Shown here piece after piece: positions 1-12,185 of a stretch of 64,000 nucleotides of DNA (the first letter of the stretch is position 1; each line of letters begins with the position of its first letter). The notes beneath the pieces are model-generated. The model had not been told where the DNA came from and searched no databases. It saw nothing but the letters and a program-made list of their open reading frames with translations. Both the position numbers and the translations under genes were made by a program. The stretch is from Homarus americanus (taxonomy: Eukaryota; Arthropoda; Malacostraca; Decapoda; Nephropidae), in contig NW_024725521.1 of NCBI RefSeq assembly GCF_018991925.1, positions 1,417,501-1,481,500 on the forward strand. Direction: 5' to 3'.

Positions 1-408
1 CAGGGGGCAGTGACTGGTGGTCCCAATTAATCCAAGGAAGTTATAAAAGTTCCTATGAGGTTCCAAGGGGGGCTGTGTATAGGACATTGCAGGGGGAACA
101 TAGGTGTTCCATGTGGTGCTAGGTTGGTCTTCCAGGGTCCTGAAGGACTCATAGTGGGTCCCAGGAATACACAAGGGGTTCCCGTGGGATCCTATTTGGT
201 CCCAATGGTTCCAAATAAACATTTTCATGACAAAGTTTTTAAAAGATTTTCAAGAGCTACATTTTTTTTTAATAACTTGTCAAAGGAGCCTCGACTCTCG
301 GTAGTCTACACAAACTTCTGTCCCTTCTTAGTTGGTGTGTGCAACAATGCTGCGACTGTGATGAAGTTCTTAATGAATCGACAGAAGTAGGTACAAAAGC
401 TAAGGAAA
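1..408. other. No recognised gene; GGTCCC/GGTTCC-rich stretch
   Basis: An open frame crosses 55-390 but shows no recognisable motif. The first ~210 bases are rich in loosely repeated ggtccc and ggttcc words, which suggests a degenerate repeat and not a coding region. Confidence 0.3.
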
Positions 409-720
409 CTAAGTAGCTCCCTTATACAAGTTGGCACTGGCCAGTTTCTCACCACCACCACCTTCTCTGGGTCTGTGCATACTCCATCTTCCCAGATATT
501 GAACTTCCTTCTGGAACAAGTAGCATTTCTTTGGGCTCAGTTTCAGGTGTGCAGTTTGGAACCAGTCAAAAACTTCCCAGTCTCCCCAGTTCCTACTCAA
601 AAGTTCGGCCAAAGACAATCACATCATCCAGATTTATGAGGGCAGTCTTCCAGTGCAAGCCTTCCAGAACCCTCTCCATGAGACATTCGAAGATAGCTGG
701 TATTGTGTATATTATTGAAT
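409..720 (-). pseudogene. Gypsy-type reverse transcriptase fragment
   Basis: Two overlapping minus-strand frames carry consecutive pieces of a Ty3/gypsy reverse transcriptase. The first has FECLMERVLEGLHW followed by the YLDD-equivalent INLDDVIVFGRTFE. The second has LKLSPKKCYLFQKEVQYLG, the segment that normally follows about 15 residues later. The frame change between them and the lack of any protease, RNase H or integrase show that this is a broken scrap. It abuts the C-terminal end of a Tigger transposase at about 720, so one of the two probably truncated the other. Family assignment rests on well-known RT motifs; the clade is not resolved. Confidence 0.75.
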
Positions 721-2217
721 GTTCCTTGAAGAAGGAGACCACTGTATCCTCAACATTACACAAGGCAAGTTCTGCTTTTCCCACATTAGGGTGCCTTGAA
801 GCCAGTTTCCTGAACTTCTCCCAGTAATGAACAACATCTTTCAAATCTGAAGTTGACACATGGTCATCACTTTACCTCCTCACCACTGTCAGCCTCTAAC
901 ATCTCATCCAGTTGCTGCAAGTCTTCAGGAGTAAGTTCCTGCTTATAAGACATCACAAGCTCTTCTACATCATCCTCCTCCACTTCAAGGCCCAATGACT
1001 GACCAAAGGACACAATCTCCTGGTCCAACTCTGTTTCTTCCTCAAATCCCTCAAAATCATGGACTACTGATGGCCACAGTGCTTTCCATGAAGAATTGAG
1101 GGATCTAGTGGAGACTTCTTGCCATGAGGACACAATCAATTTTACAGCCTCCAGGATGTTAAATTGTGTCTTCCAGAACTGTGCCAGTGTTAGTTCAGGA
1201 TCAGTGGAAGCTGCCTGATGACACCTCCTGAACATTTTCTTCATGTACAGCTTCTTAAAGTTGCTGATCACATTCTGGTCCATTGGCTGTATGATTGATG
1301 TTGTGTTGGGAGGCAAAAACAACACTTTGACAAAGTCAAACTGAGACTCCAAAGTGCTGGCAAGTTGAGGGTCATGACCAGGGGCATTATCAATAAGGAG
1401 AAGAGCCTTTAAAGGAAGTTTATTGGTGGTTAGGTAGCTCTTCACAGAAGGGCAAAACACCTCAACAGCCCATTCATTAAAGAGCTGTCTTGTCACCCAT
1501 GCCTTACGGTTGGACTTCCAATAAACTCCAAGCCGTACTCTTACCACTTTTTGCTGCTTGAACACCAAGCAATAGATTGAGACAGTCTTTCATGGGTTTA
1601 TGCCCAGGTAAAGAGGCTTCATCTCTGGTGATGAATGTCCTTTTGGGTATCTTTTTCCAGAACAGCCCAGTTTCGTCCACATTGAACACTTGCTGTGGAA
1701 GATAATTTTCTGTATCCACCAGTTCTTTAAATTCCACTAAAAATATTGCTGCTCCTTCCTTATCAGCACTGGGAGCCACACCATGCCTAGCAACGCTAAA
1801 AATGTCACTTCTTTTCTTAAATTTTTCGAACCAGCCCTTGCTGGCCCTAAACTCTTCAAACTCTGTGCCTGAAGAACCAGGTTGATCTGCCTTTAAATGT
1901 TCGTAAATCTCCCTGGCTCTTTCACAAATAAATTCGGTCGAAACTAAATCACCTTTCATCTGTTTTTCCCTAATCCAAATGAGAAGTAACCTCTCTGTTT
2001 CTGCTATTAGGGATCTACCTTTAAACACTCTGGTAGATTTGTCTCTCACTTTCACTTCCTTGAATTTGTCTTTCTGTGAAAGAATTGTTGACACAGTTGA
2101 TGTCGACATGCCATATTCTTTGCTAAGCACATTTGTTCTAATGCCTTCTTCTTGTTTCTTAATAATTTCCAGTTTAACCTGGATTGAAATCACCTTTCTA
2201 GATTTCTTTGGACCCAT
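721..2217 (-). pseudogene. Tigger transposase (CENP-B/DDE), disrupted
   Basis: The ATG at 2217 opens a frame with an N-terminal pipsqueak-like helix-turn-helix (residues ~10-57), a CENP-B-type DNA-binding segment (~70-140) and the first catalytic aspartate in FNVDETGLFWKK (~D181). Near 1560 the frame breaks with loss of roughly 20 residues, judging from the usual spacing in Tigger proteins. The other frame, to 867, carries the second and third aspartates in LLLIDNAPGHDP and IIQPMDQNV and an acidic C-terminus. Another small frameshift at about 860 separates a last piece (SDLKDVVHYWEKFRKLA). At least two frameshifts and an internal deletion make it non-functional. It is a mobile-element gene, not a host TIGD gene. 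Confidence 0.8.
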
Positions 2218-2460
2218 GCTGGATTCAATACAATTTCACCACTAAAATTTTAAGTTTAATTGCTGTAAATAAAGAATATTTTCTTTAAATAAACATTGCA
2301 CTGCGCTATATATCATCAATATGCAAAATAAATTTCAAATTTAGTTTATGTTGAAGAGAGTCTGAAGCAAGATGTTACCTCCACTGAAAAGACACAGAGA
2401 CTGATGCCTGTATGGTGTGTTGAGAGGCTGTTTGGCGTGCTAAAAACTAGTTTCCCTGTA

Positions 2461-3588
2461 CAGTATAGTCTGCATTTACGCGGTCAATTGAACCCATGGA
2501 GGCTCGCATAAAAAGAGAAACGCAAAAATGAAATAACAGAACATATGGAATTAATTGAAATAGAGACTGGGCCGACCCCCAAACTCCACTTTTTCCGACA
2601 CAATACCTACGTTGTAGTAAAAATAACATCTTAATTTTATGATGGTATACACAATTAATAATTAAGAGAAATATCAATAACATGAGGTTTTTTAACACTT
2701 ACGTTCGTAGAAAAGCTGGGTCGGCACACATGGATGGCAGCTGGTTCCGAGGCAGAGGGCAGATTAGTTGCCCTCCGGTGAATCACTTTCACTTTCACTA
2801 CTCGCAGAGGTTTGCAGGGCCTCCCAGACAAACCTCTCAAAGTCCATATCTTCACTGTCAATATCACTATCACTGACTTGGGCTGGCTGTGGTTGTGGTG
2901 GGTTGAGGGCGAGGAAGTCCTCAATACTACGTTGACGACTAGCATTGATATTGTCGAGATAGATCTGGATATACGGCTCCATAACTTTCGTCAGATGGTT
3001 AGTAGACGCTCATACCGATGCTTGTCTGGGTCGTTGTCAAGGATGAGCTTAATTTTCTCCCCCAACTCGATAATTTCCTTCACATTATCATGACTTGGTC
3101 CAGGTAATTCAATGTTTTTCTCTGGTGGTGGGGGTCCCACTGAAGCCATTGTGAGTTGTGAGGGGAATAGCGGGCACAAGAGAGAACTGTATACGCGGAC
3201 TGAGAACAATGAGACAGGCCCTGCTAGGTCAGCGACTTCTACCCTCTGGTGGCAGGGCACGTCATGTTACATTAGACCAATCACACAGCTAGCGGCGGAG
3301 GGAATGCGTGGGTGGTAAGGATGCGTGGCCCAATCACAGTCCAATACAACATATAACGACAGCGATAACGTAAGAGCGGCCTAGTATGCACCACTCGCCA
3401 CGCCGCTTCCCGTGTATGGTTGAGAATGGACCGCTTGAATAAAAAATGGCGTGGAGTGTCTGGACCTCCAGCCGCTCTCCGCGTAAATGACCAAATTTAC
3501 CTCGTAATTAAAGCATTTACATTCTGACAAGGCACCGCGTAAATGACCAGACGCATAAACAAAACCCGTGTAAATGCAGACTATACTG
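2461..3588 (-). mobile_element. Internally deleted Tigger derivative (1.13 kb)
   Basis: The left end reads TA|CAGTATAGTCTGCATTTACG at 2459-2461 and the right end is its near-perfect inverse, ending ...TGCAGACTATACTG at 3588. The right flank is CA where TA is expected. The minus strand holds two ORF pieces: 3260-2991 with an N-terminal MASVGPPPPEKN segment joined to a GEKIKLILDNDPDKHRYE segment, and 2982-2764 starting MEPYIQIYLDNINASRQRS. Both are homologous to the extreme N- and C-termini of the transposase in the 4020-6677 element. The helix-turn-helix and catalytic core are absent. It sits inside the Tigger copy of 721-3879, so it inserted later. Confidence 0.8.
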
Positions 3589-4019
3589 CACTTCAATTAT
3601 GTTAAACAATTGTTAAAATGTCTAAAACATTTAATATAAGACTTTTAAAATTATTGAATAGTACAAACTTCTTGATACTTACTAAAATAGTAAGGAATTT
3701 AAGCTCTAGAACCGATTACTGTATTGGCAGACTAATACGACAGCTAGTGTGCAAGTGAAAACATGTTGAGGGGAACTCGTAAGGAATTCGTTAATCGAGG
3801 GATTGCTCGTTAACCGAAGTTAAGAATCTTTTGGAAAGTAATTCGTTAACTGAGGCGCTCGTTAACCGAGGGATCACTGTAATGAAGTTGATACAACAAA
3901 TTTTCTATGCATAATATTTCCTCTGACAAGAACTGTATTTTGTAATGACCACAGGCAAGTTACTTTTTACATCTACGCCAACCTGTCCCATCTGTGAGAT
4001 CTGTTTTAAAGGTTTTGTA

Positions 4020-6677
4020 CAGTCAACCCTCACTTTACGCGGTTAATATAACCCACAGGGTACCGCGGAAAGTGAGAAACGCGTAAAGTGAACAACATAA
4101 CATATGGGATTAATTAAAATAGAGACCGGGCCGACCCCCAAACTCCACTTTTTGACGACACACAACTATGTTGTAGTAAAAATTTTATCTTAACTTTATG
4201 ATGGTATGCACAAACAATTAATATAGAAGAGGTTAGGTTAGGAAAAATAAAGGTTAAGTTAGGAAAAATAAAGGTTAGGTTAGGAAAACTAAAAGTTAGG
4301 TTGAACACTTACGTTAGTAGAAGAGATGGGTCGGCATACGGGGATGGAGGCTGGTTCCGAGGCAGAGGGCAGGCTACTGGCCCTCAGGTGAGTCACCATC
4401 ACTGTCGCTCCACACTTGTCAGGGCCTCCCTGACAAATCCCTCAGTCATCTTCACTGTCTCTACCTCTGTCACTATCACTGGCTTGGGCTGGCTGTGGTG
4501 GGTTGCGGGCGAAGAACTCTGTTATGCTTTGCCGACAGCTGGTGTTTATGTTGTCGTGATAAACCTTGAAGTAGGGCTCCATAGTCTGTAACAGCTGGGC
4601 AGTGAAGATTTCATACCTGTTTGCGCCAGGGTCGTCGGAGAGGAGGAGCTTGATTTTCTCAACACACTCGATGGCACCCCTAACATTACTATGGGATAAG
4701 CGGTGTTCTTCTTGGGATGACGCACCACCTGCCTCTTCACTGACATCATCATCATCTACCATCTCGTCGGTAGTCGCATCAGGATCCCTTATCACCTCCA
4801 GGATGTCGTCGTTGGTGGTCTCGGAGAAGCCTGCAGCTGTAACACTGCGCAGCTTCTCTGGCAAGGTCTACTGCTACTGCAACAGTCTGAACCTCACCAG
4901 TCACAGATTGACTCTGCATAACGCCCGGAATGCCTTGCAACACATGTCTCCATGCGTGACGAACAGTTGCTACAGACAGCTGATCCCATGCCTCCACCAA
5001 GAAGTCCACAGCTTTCTTGATGTTGAATATTCTCCAGAATTGTTTGAAAAGTATTTTTTGCTCTGCCAACTGTTGATCCTCGTCTTCTTCGCTCTTGCTA
5101 TCGGTGGTGGTGTCACTCAGGTTACACAACTCTTCCCTGGTGTTGGTGTAGTCGTTCAGTAGCTTGAATTTTTTTGTTGAGAATGCAGCTTTTACATTAC
5201 AGATTAACTCTTGGTCCATGGGCTGTAATATAGACGTAGTGTTGGGAGGAGGGAAGACCACTTTTACGTTGGGGTGACGATCTAACAGTAGGGGCGAGTG
5301 TCCTGGTGCGTTGTCCAACAGCAACAAAAACTTGAATGGCACATTCTGTTGCTCACAGAATTTCTTCACATCGGGAACGAAACAGTCATCAAACCAGGAG
5401 AGGGACAGTGTAGAGAACATCCACGCCTTACGTGCGGTCAGCCAGTGGACATTTAGCTTGGTCATGTCCATGCTCTTGTAGGCGTGCGGCTTGCGGGCTG
5501 TGTGGATCACCGATAACTTGAGCTTACAGGTACCGGAGGCATTGGTGGTAAACAGGACGGTGATGAGCTCCTTCTGCAACTTCCAGCCCCGAATCTTGCT
5601 GGCATTCTTCACAACGAAGGTCTTGGAAGGTAGCTTTTTCCAAAAAAGACCAGATTCGTCCATGTTAAACACCTGGTCGTCGGTGTACTGTCCTTCCTCC
5701 ATAATCTCACGTAAAAACAGAGGAAATTCCCTAGCCGCAGCACGGTCAGCACTAGCTTCTTCACCACCAATGTTTATATTGGTGATCTTGTTCCGCATCT
5801 TAAACCTCTGTAACCACCCAGAGGAAGCATTAAAGGGTTTGGGCTCTGTAATTCCCATCTTTCGTGACACTGCAGCATACAGTTCACATGCGTACTCCTT
5901 AACAGAGCGCGTGTCGACCGCTACGTTCCGTCGCGCCTGACGCACCAAGTAGCTCACAAGTAATTTTTCCGTCTTGAGAAGCACCTGGTTGTGGAAATAC
6001 TTGATCATAGAAGCACCTGTAGACTTTGTGATCTTCATGTGCTCCTTTATCTTGGCTGCATCCTTCTTTATCGTCCGGATCGTAGATTCGTTCACACCAT
6101 GCTGGCGCGCCAAATCAACCTGTCTTGTTCCTTTCTCCAACTCTTGGATGATCTTGTACTTCACCTCGTAGCTTAAGGAACGTCGTGTCTCCTTGGGCTT
6201 AGGGCGGCTGGGTCCAGGCAAGGAAAGGTTTCTCTCTGGGGGCGGTGGTCTGGCGAAGCCATTTTACAGAACAATGGATGCACGACTACACGGTGTGGCC
6301 TGGAGGGATGAAACTGCCGCGGCTAGGTCAAGTGTCGTCTTTCCTCCCTCCCCCGGGTGGACACGTCATATTACTTTAAACCAATTACAGCTAGCAGCGG
6401 AGGGAGGTAGGGATGCATGGCCAATCACAGTCCGATACGTCATATGACGTCACTGATAACGCAACAGAGACATGCACTGCGCAACCTTACCGCGCGGCTT
6501 GCCCAGGCGGAGGCGGAGGAGGCGGGAGCAAGCGGGTGGGGCGAATCTAAAAATAGCGTCGAGCCGGACACTCTCCGCGTAAAGGGGTACACGCACCGCG
6601 GAATGTGAGCATCCTGGGTTTCGGCAGGGTAACGTGGAAACGCGGAATGTGGGACCGTGTAAAGTGAGGGTTGACTG
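4020..6677 (-). mobile_element. Near-complete Tigger (pogo-like) transposon, 2.66 kb
   Basis: The termini are inverted repeats of about 25 bp: the left end is CAGTCAACCCTCACTTTACG and the right end ends ...CGTGTAAAGTGAGGGTTGACTG. Both are flanked by TA (4018-4019 and 6678-6679), the expected target duplication of pogo/Tc1-mariner elements. A single long transposase frame on the minus strand fills the middle. The non-coding left side contains four ~23-bp tandem units of the type ggttaggttaggaaaaataaa (4231-4300). The ends, the flanking TA and the coding region are better preserved than in any other element of this window, so it is probably the youngest here. Confidence 0.9.
4442..6221 (-). CDS. 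Tigger/pogo-like DDE transposase, frameshifted near both ends
   Basis: The main frame runs from 6221 to 4779 (480 codons). It shows a pipsqueak-type helix-turn-helix (~15-60), a CENP-B-type HTH (~75-145), and a DDE_1 catalytic core with D188 (VFNMDESGLFWKK), D303 (LLLLDNAPGHSP) and D336 (SILQPMDQE). The protein would bind the ~25-bp ends and cut and paste the element into TA sites in the nucleus. Near 4865 the reading shifts, and the acidic C-terminus (EKIKLLLSDDPGANRYE to ASDSDRGRDSEDD) is in another frame to 4442. The related deletion copy at 2461-3588 indicates the ancestral start lay upstream, near 6263, behind another small frameshift. The catalytic core itself is uninterrupted. Mobile-element gene, probably inactive but recently so. 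Confidence 0.85.
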
Positions 6678-6679
6678 TA

Positions 6680-8450
6680 TTACAAAATTCATTATTTTAT
6701 TTGCTGTGGCTGTTCATCTCAATGCTTTAACTAGTTAATGTGTTAAATGTGTGCTTGACCGTTAAGATTGGCAGTGATGATTTACTGCCAATAGTAATAC
6801 TATTAACATAATGGGAAGAAGCATATAACTTAACATTTATCTATTCATATTTGTGCTTTCAATAAAAATATTTTACACTTCGATATATTGCTGAATATTT
6901 GAGGGGAATAATGTTAAAAAATTCTGCATATCTTTTATTTCAGTATGAAAACCCTCTATATTGTATAAACTTACTGTAATTATATATTACATGACATTAA
7001 AAAAAAATTATTTTGAGTAACATAATAAATTAGAAAATGCCCAAGGAAGCACACCTTTCTTGTGACTCACACTGTCTAACCCTAATGTAAAGGCACAGGG
7101 TCTACAATTGGATTCCTATAGGCATTTTCAAGAATTTGATCTTTTATTATACCATGTGCAGTGCATATGACAAATAAAAGAATGGGAATAGTTCAGCATG
7201 CATAGTGTGTCATATACAAATATTGGCTGTGGAGGGAATATCAGCCACCCTGGGAAACAAAAATTCCAACTACTGGACCGCTATTTTATTTAAACATTCT
7301 CGTATAATATACAAGCAGGCAATCATTTATAACAGGCAATGTATGTGGATTAAAAAATGTACATAGTATCAGTCTGGCATTCGGCTCAAGAGAGGTGGAG
7401 GGCAGCTGTCCATACATTATTAGGGGAACTGATAATTCTCATTGGGCAGATCATTACACCTATTTCTGTGTTTATCACCATTTTTCTTTATAATCTGGAG
7501 AAAAGAACAAACTACATTCTACAAACTCAACATCAATTTCTTCATTGTCCGTAGTTAAGCAGTATTTCTGCTTACCTGCCCAACAGTAATTATCTGGCCT
7601 ACTGTTCACTTGCTGCACTGAGGACAAAAGTTTGAGTCTTAATCACCCATCTCTTTTCGTATGCAAATCATAGCCATCACAAATTAATAAAATTTCACTG
7701 ACATTTCTGTGCTTCTTTCTAGTTTTTCAAAACTCAACATTTACTTGCAATGAATGAAAGATTATTTTAGGATAAACTATGTTAGTAAATGATTCAAGAT
7801 TTAATATTTCCACTTTCTGAAGTCAGCAAACTATTAGAATTATGAGTGCAAAAAATGCTTCTGGTGATTTTATGGTTAAAGAAAAATATTACACGAGGGT
7901 AATAAAGTCCACATAGCCCCTCTGAACAATCAACATTTACATAGTATTCTGACAGAAAATGATGAAATCAAAAAATCAATTTACTTCCTTTTTTATTTAT
8001 AATACTTTCATACATTTTCATAATAATAAAACACACTAGATTACTCACTGCACCTCCACCTCGAAGTAGAAACCTCTTTCTGCTTTGGTGGACAGTTCAC
8101 AATATAAAGAGAAATATCACTGTATTGGAGTTATAACAAGGAGTGGTGGACTTCTCACAAGAGGTAACCCCAACCCAAGGATGGCAAGTTATCCCTTGCT
8201 GGCCACACTTGTTGTGTGGGAGTGGAGAATGTTGGCACCAAGACCTCTCGTACAAAACAATTTTGTAGAATGATTAAAGATTACGAGCCTCCAAGCTATC
8301 CATCGAAGTAAACCTGAGAAGTCCATCAGACAACTGTTCTGAAATTTACAGCAATCTTTAACTGCCCAAGTTAAAATCTGCACCATGATACTAGATTATA
8401 TTTTCCTTGTCTGTTTCAAAATCTAGCAGTACATATGACAAAGATGAATA
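6680..8450. other. AT-rich intergenic DNA, no gene seen
   Basis: I see no convincing ORF, repeat array or transposon end in this stretch. Short open frames here have no recognisable motif. Confidence 0.5.
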
Positions 8451-8743
8451 CAGCCACTCCTCGACTTACGACGGGGTTAGGGACCAAATCCGGGTCGTAA
8501 GTCGAAAATGCGAAGATAATACATAGAAAATCTAAAATGGGTGTCTCTTTTTCTTCTCAGCACCACAAAACTCTCACTTTTAAGCATGCCAGCCATTTTA
8601 AAGGGAATTACAAACAAAAATTTTGTCAGTACACAGCGCAATCACTAACGTCGGGGCTCGAAAATACTGTACGCAATTTGAAAAAAAATTGGTACGACTG
8701 GGGCGGTCGTATGTCCGGGTAGTCGTAAGTCGAGGAGTGGCTG
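8451..8743. mobile_element. MITE, 'CTCGACTTACGAC' family, complete copy
   Basis: Starts TA|CAGCCACTCCTCGACTTACG and ends ...CGTAAGTCGAGGAGTGGCTG|TA, giving near-perfect inverted ends and flanking TA (8449-8450, 8744-8745). It is 293 bp with no coding capacity. The inner sequence (aaaatgggtgtctctttttc, then accacaaaactctcactttt) recurs at 28645-28908 and 30319-30607. CAGT-like ends and TA targets suggest mobilisation by a pogo/Tigger-type transposase; that link is inferred. Confidence 0.85.
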
Positions 8744-11533
<2,790 letters not shown>

Positions 11534-11539
11534 TTTATT
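11534..11539 (-). terminator. Candidate polyadenylation signal of the UBE2Q gene
   Basis: The plus-strand tttatt reads AATAAA on the minus strand, about 615 bases beyond the UBE2Q stop codon. It is the first canonical hexamer I find downstream of the stop. If it is used, 11540-12153 is 3' UTR. No transcript evidence is available. Confidence 0.35.
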
Positions 11540-12153
11540 TATCACAGACCAACCACAAATTTTCCCCATAAAAAGTAAGTGTGACATTGCTAGCTTCCTT
11601 TGACCTACAGATAACTAGCAAATACCAGTCCACAGATGGTACCATGCTTTATAAATGTCATAATATGTTAAGTATAAACCACTCAAAATGCAGGGGTGAG
11701 ATGAATGGCTTACTGCAAACCCTGCTTGCCTCTACATGGCTCAGTTTTTTGACCAAACAAAGGGGGATTACTCAGAGATCTCAAAGGCCAAACTTACCTT
11801 AGGAAAACAAAGCTAAGTTTGTGGACCTAGAAAAGAAAGCAGTGACCCGAGAAAATTTCTGAAAGCCCCTTCACACAAATAAGTCTTACATTGGAGCCCA
11901 CACACAATCCAAAGCAAGCAGACCTTGCATCCACTAATCTTGTCGCATTGCGTGTTGAGAAAACAGGACCTCAGCTTCCAGGTGTTGATGCGAAGACGAG
12001 TTACCATGAGGAAGTGGAGATGAAGTCAAAAAGAGGTGGAGGTGGTGGAAGAGGCTGCTAAACAGCCAGAGTGGGATGAGGGGATGGGTTAGGGTAGGGG
12101 TGGACAGGATGGGGAACAAGGGTAAAGGGACACCAACTATTCTTCCATCTCAC

Positions 12154-12185
12154 TTACCCATCCTCTTTTGGTGGTGTGAACCATC
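12154..12185 (-). CDS. UBE2Q2: UBE2Q exon 9 (C-terminus and stop)
   Basis: 32 nt after acceptor cttgacAG. It completes [10 protein letters not shown] and a TAA stop at 12156-12154, the exact C-terminus expected for the family. The stop lies in the sequence GGGTAAGTGAG, which itself looks like a splice donor. Confidence 0.88.

Larger units (their letters stand above)
721..3879 (-). mobile_element. Tigger (pogo-like) DNA transposon, truncated and interrupted
   Basis: The outer end lies at 3879, where the sequence reads ...cgttaaccgagggatcactg followed by TA (3880-3881). Reversed, this is a terminal inverted repeat beginning CAGTGATCCCTCGGTTAACG, and it matches the ends of the short element at 25847-26685. 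Reading leftwards on the minus strand it continues through a 5' leader, is interrupted by a separate TA-type element at 2461-3588, resumes at 2460, and reaches a transposase ORF from 2217. The opposite terminus is missing: the copy ends near 720 at a gypsy fragment. The leader at 2221-2350 aligns by eye with 26280-26400 of the short element, which confirms a common family. Confidence 0.8.

Noticed and set aside
593..859. Single 88-codon protein
   Set aside because: It is a chance in-frame join of a Tigger C-terminus (upper part) and a gypsy RT fragment (lower part).
4602..5162. 186-codon plus-strand ORF
   Set aside because: Antisense shadow of the Tigger transposase; no independent motif.
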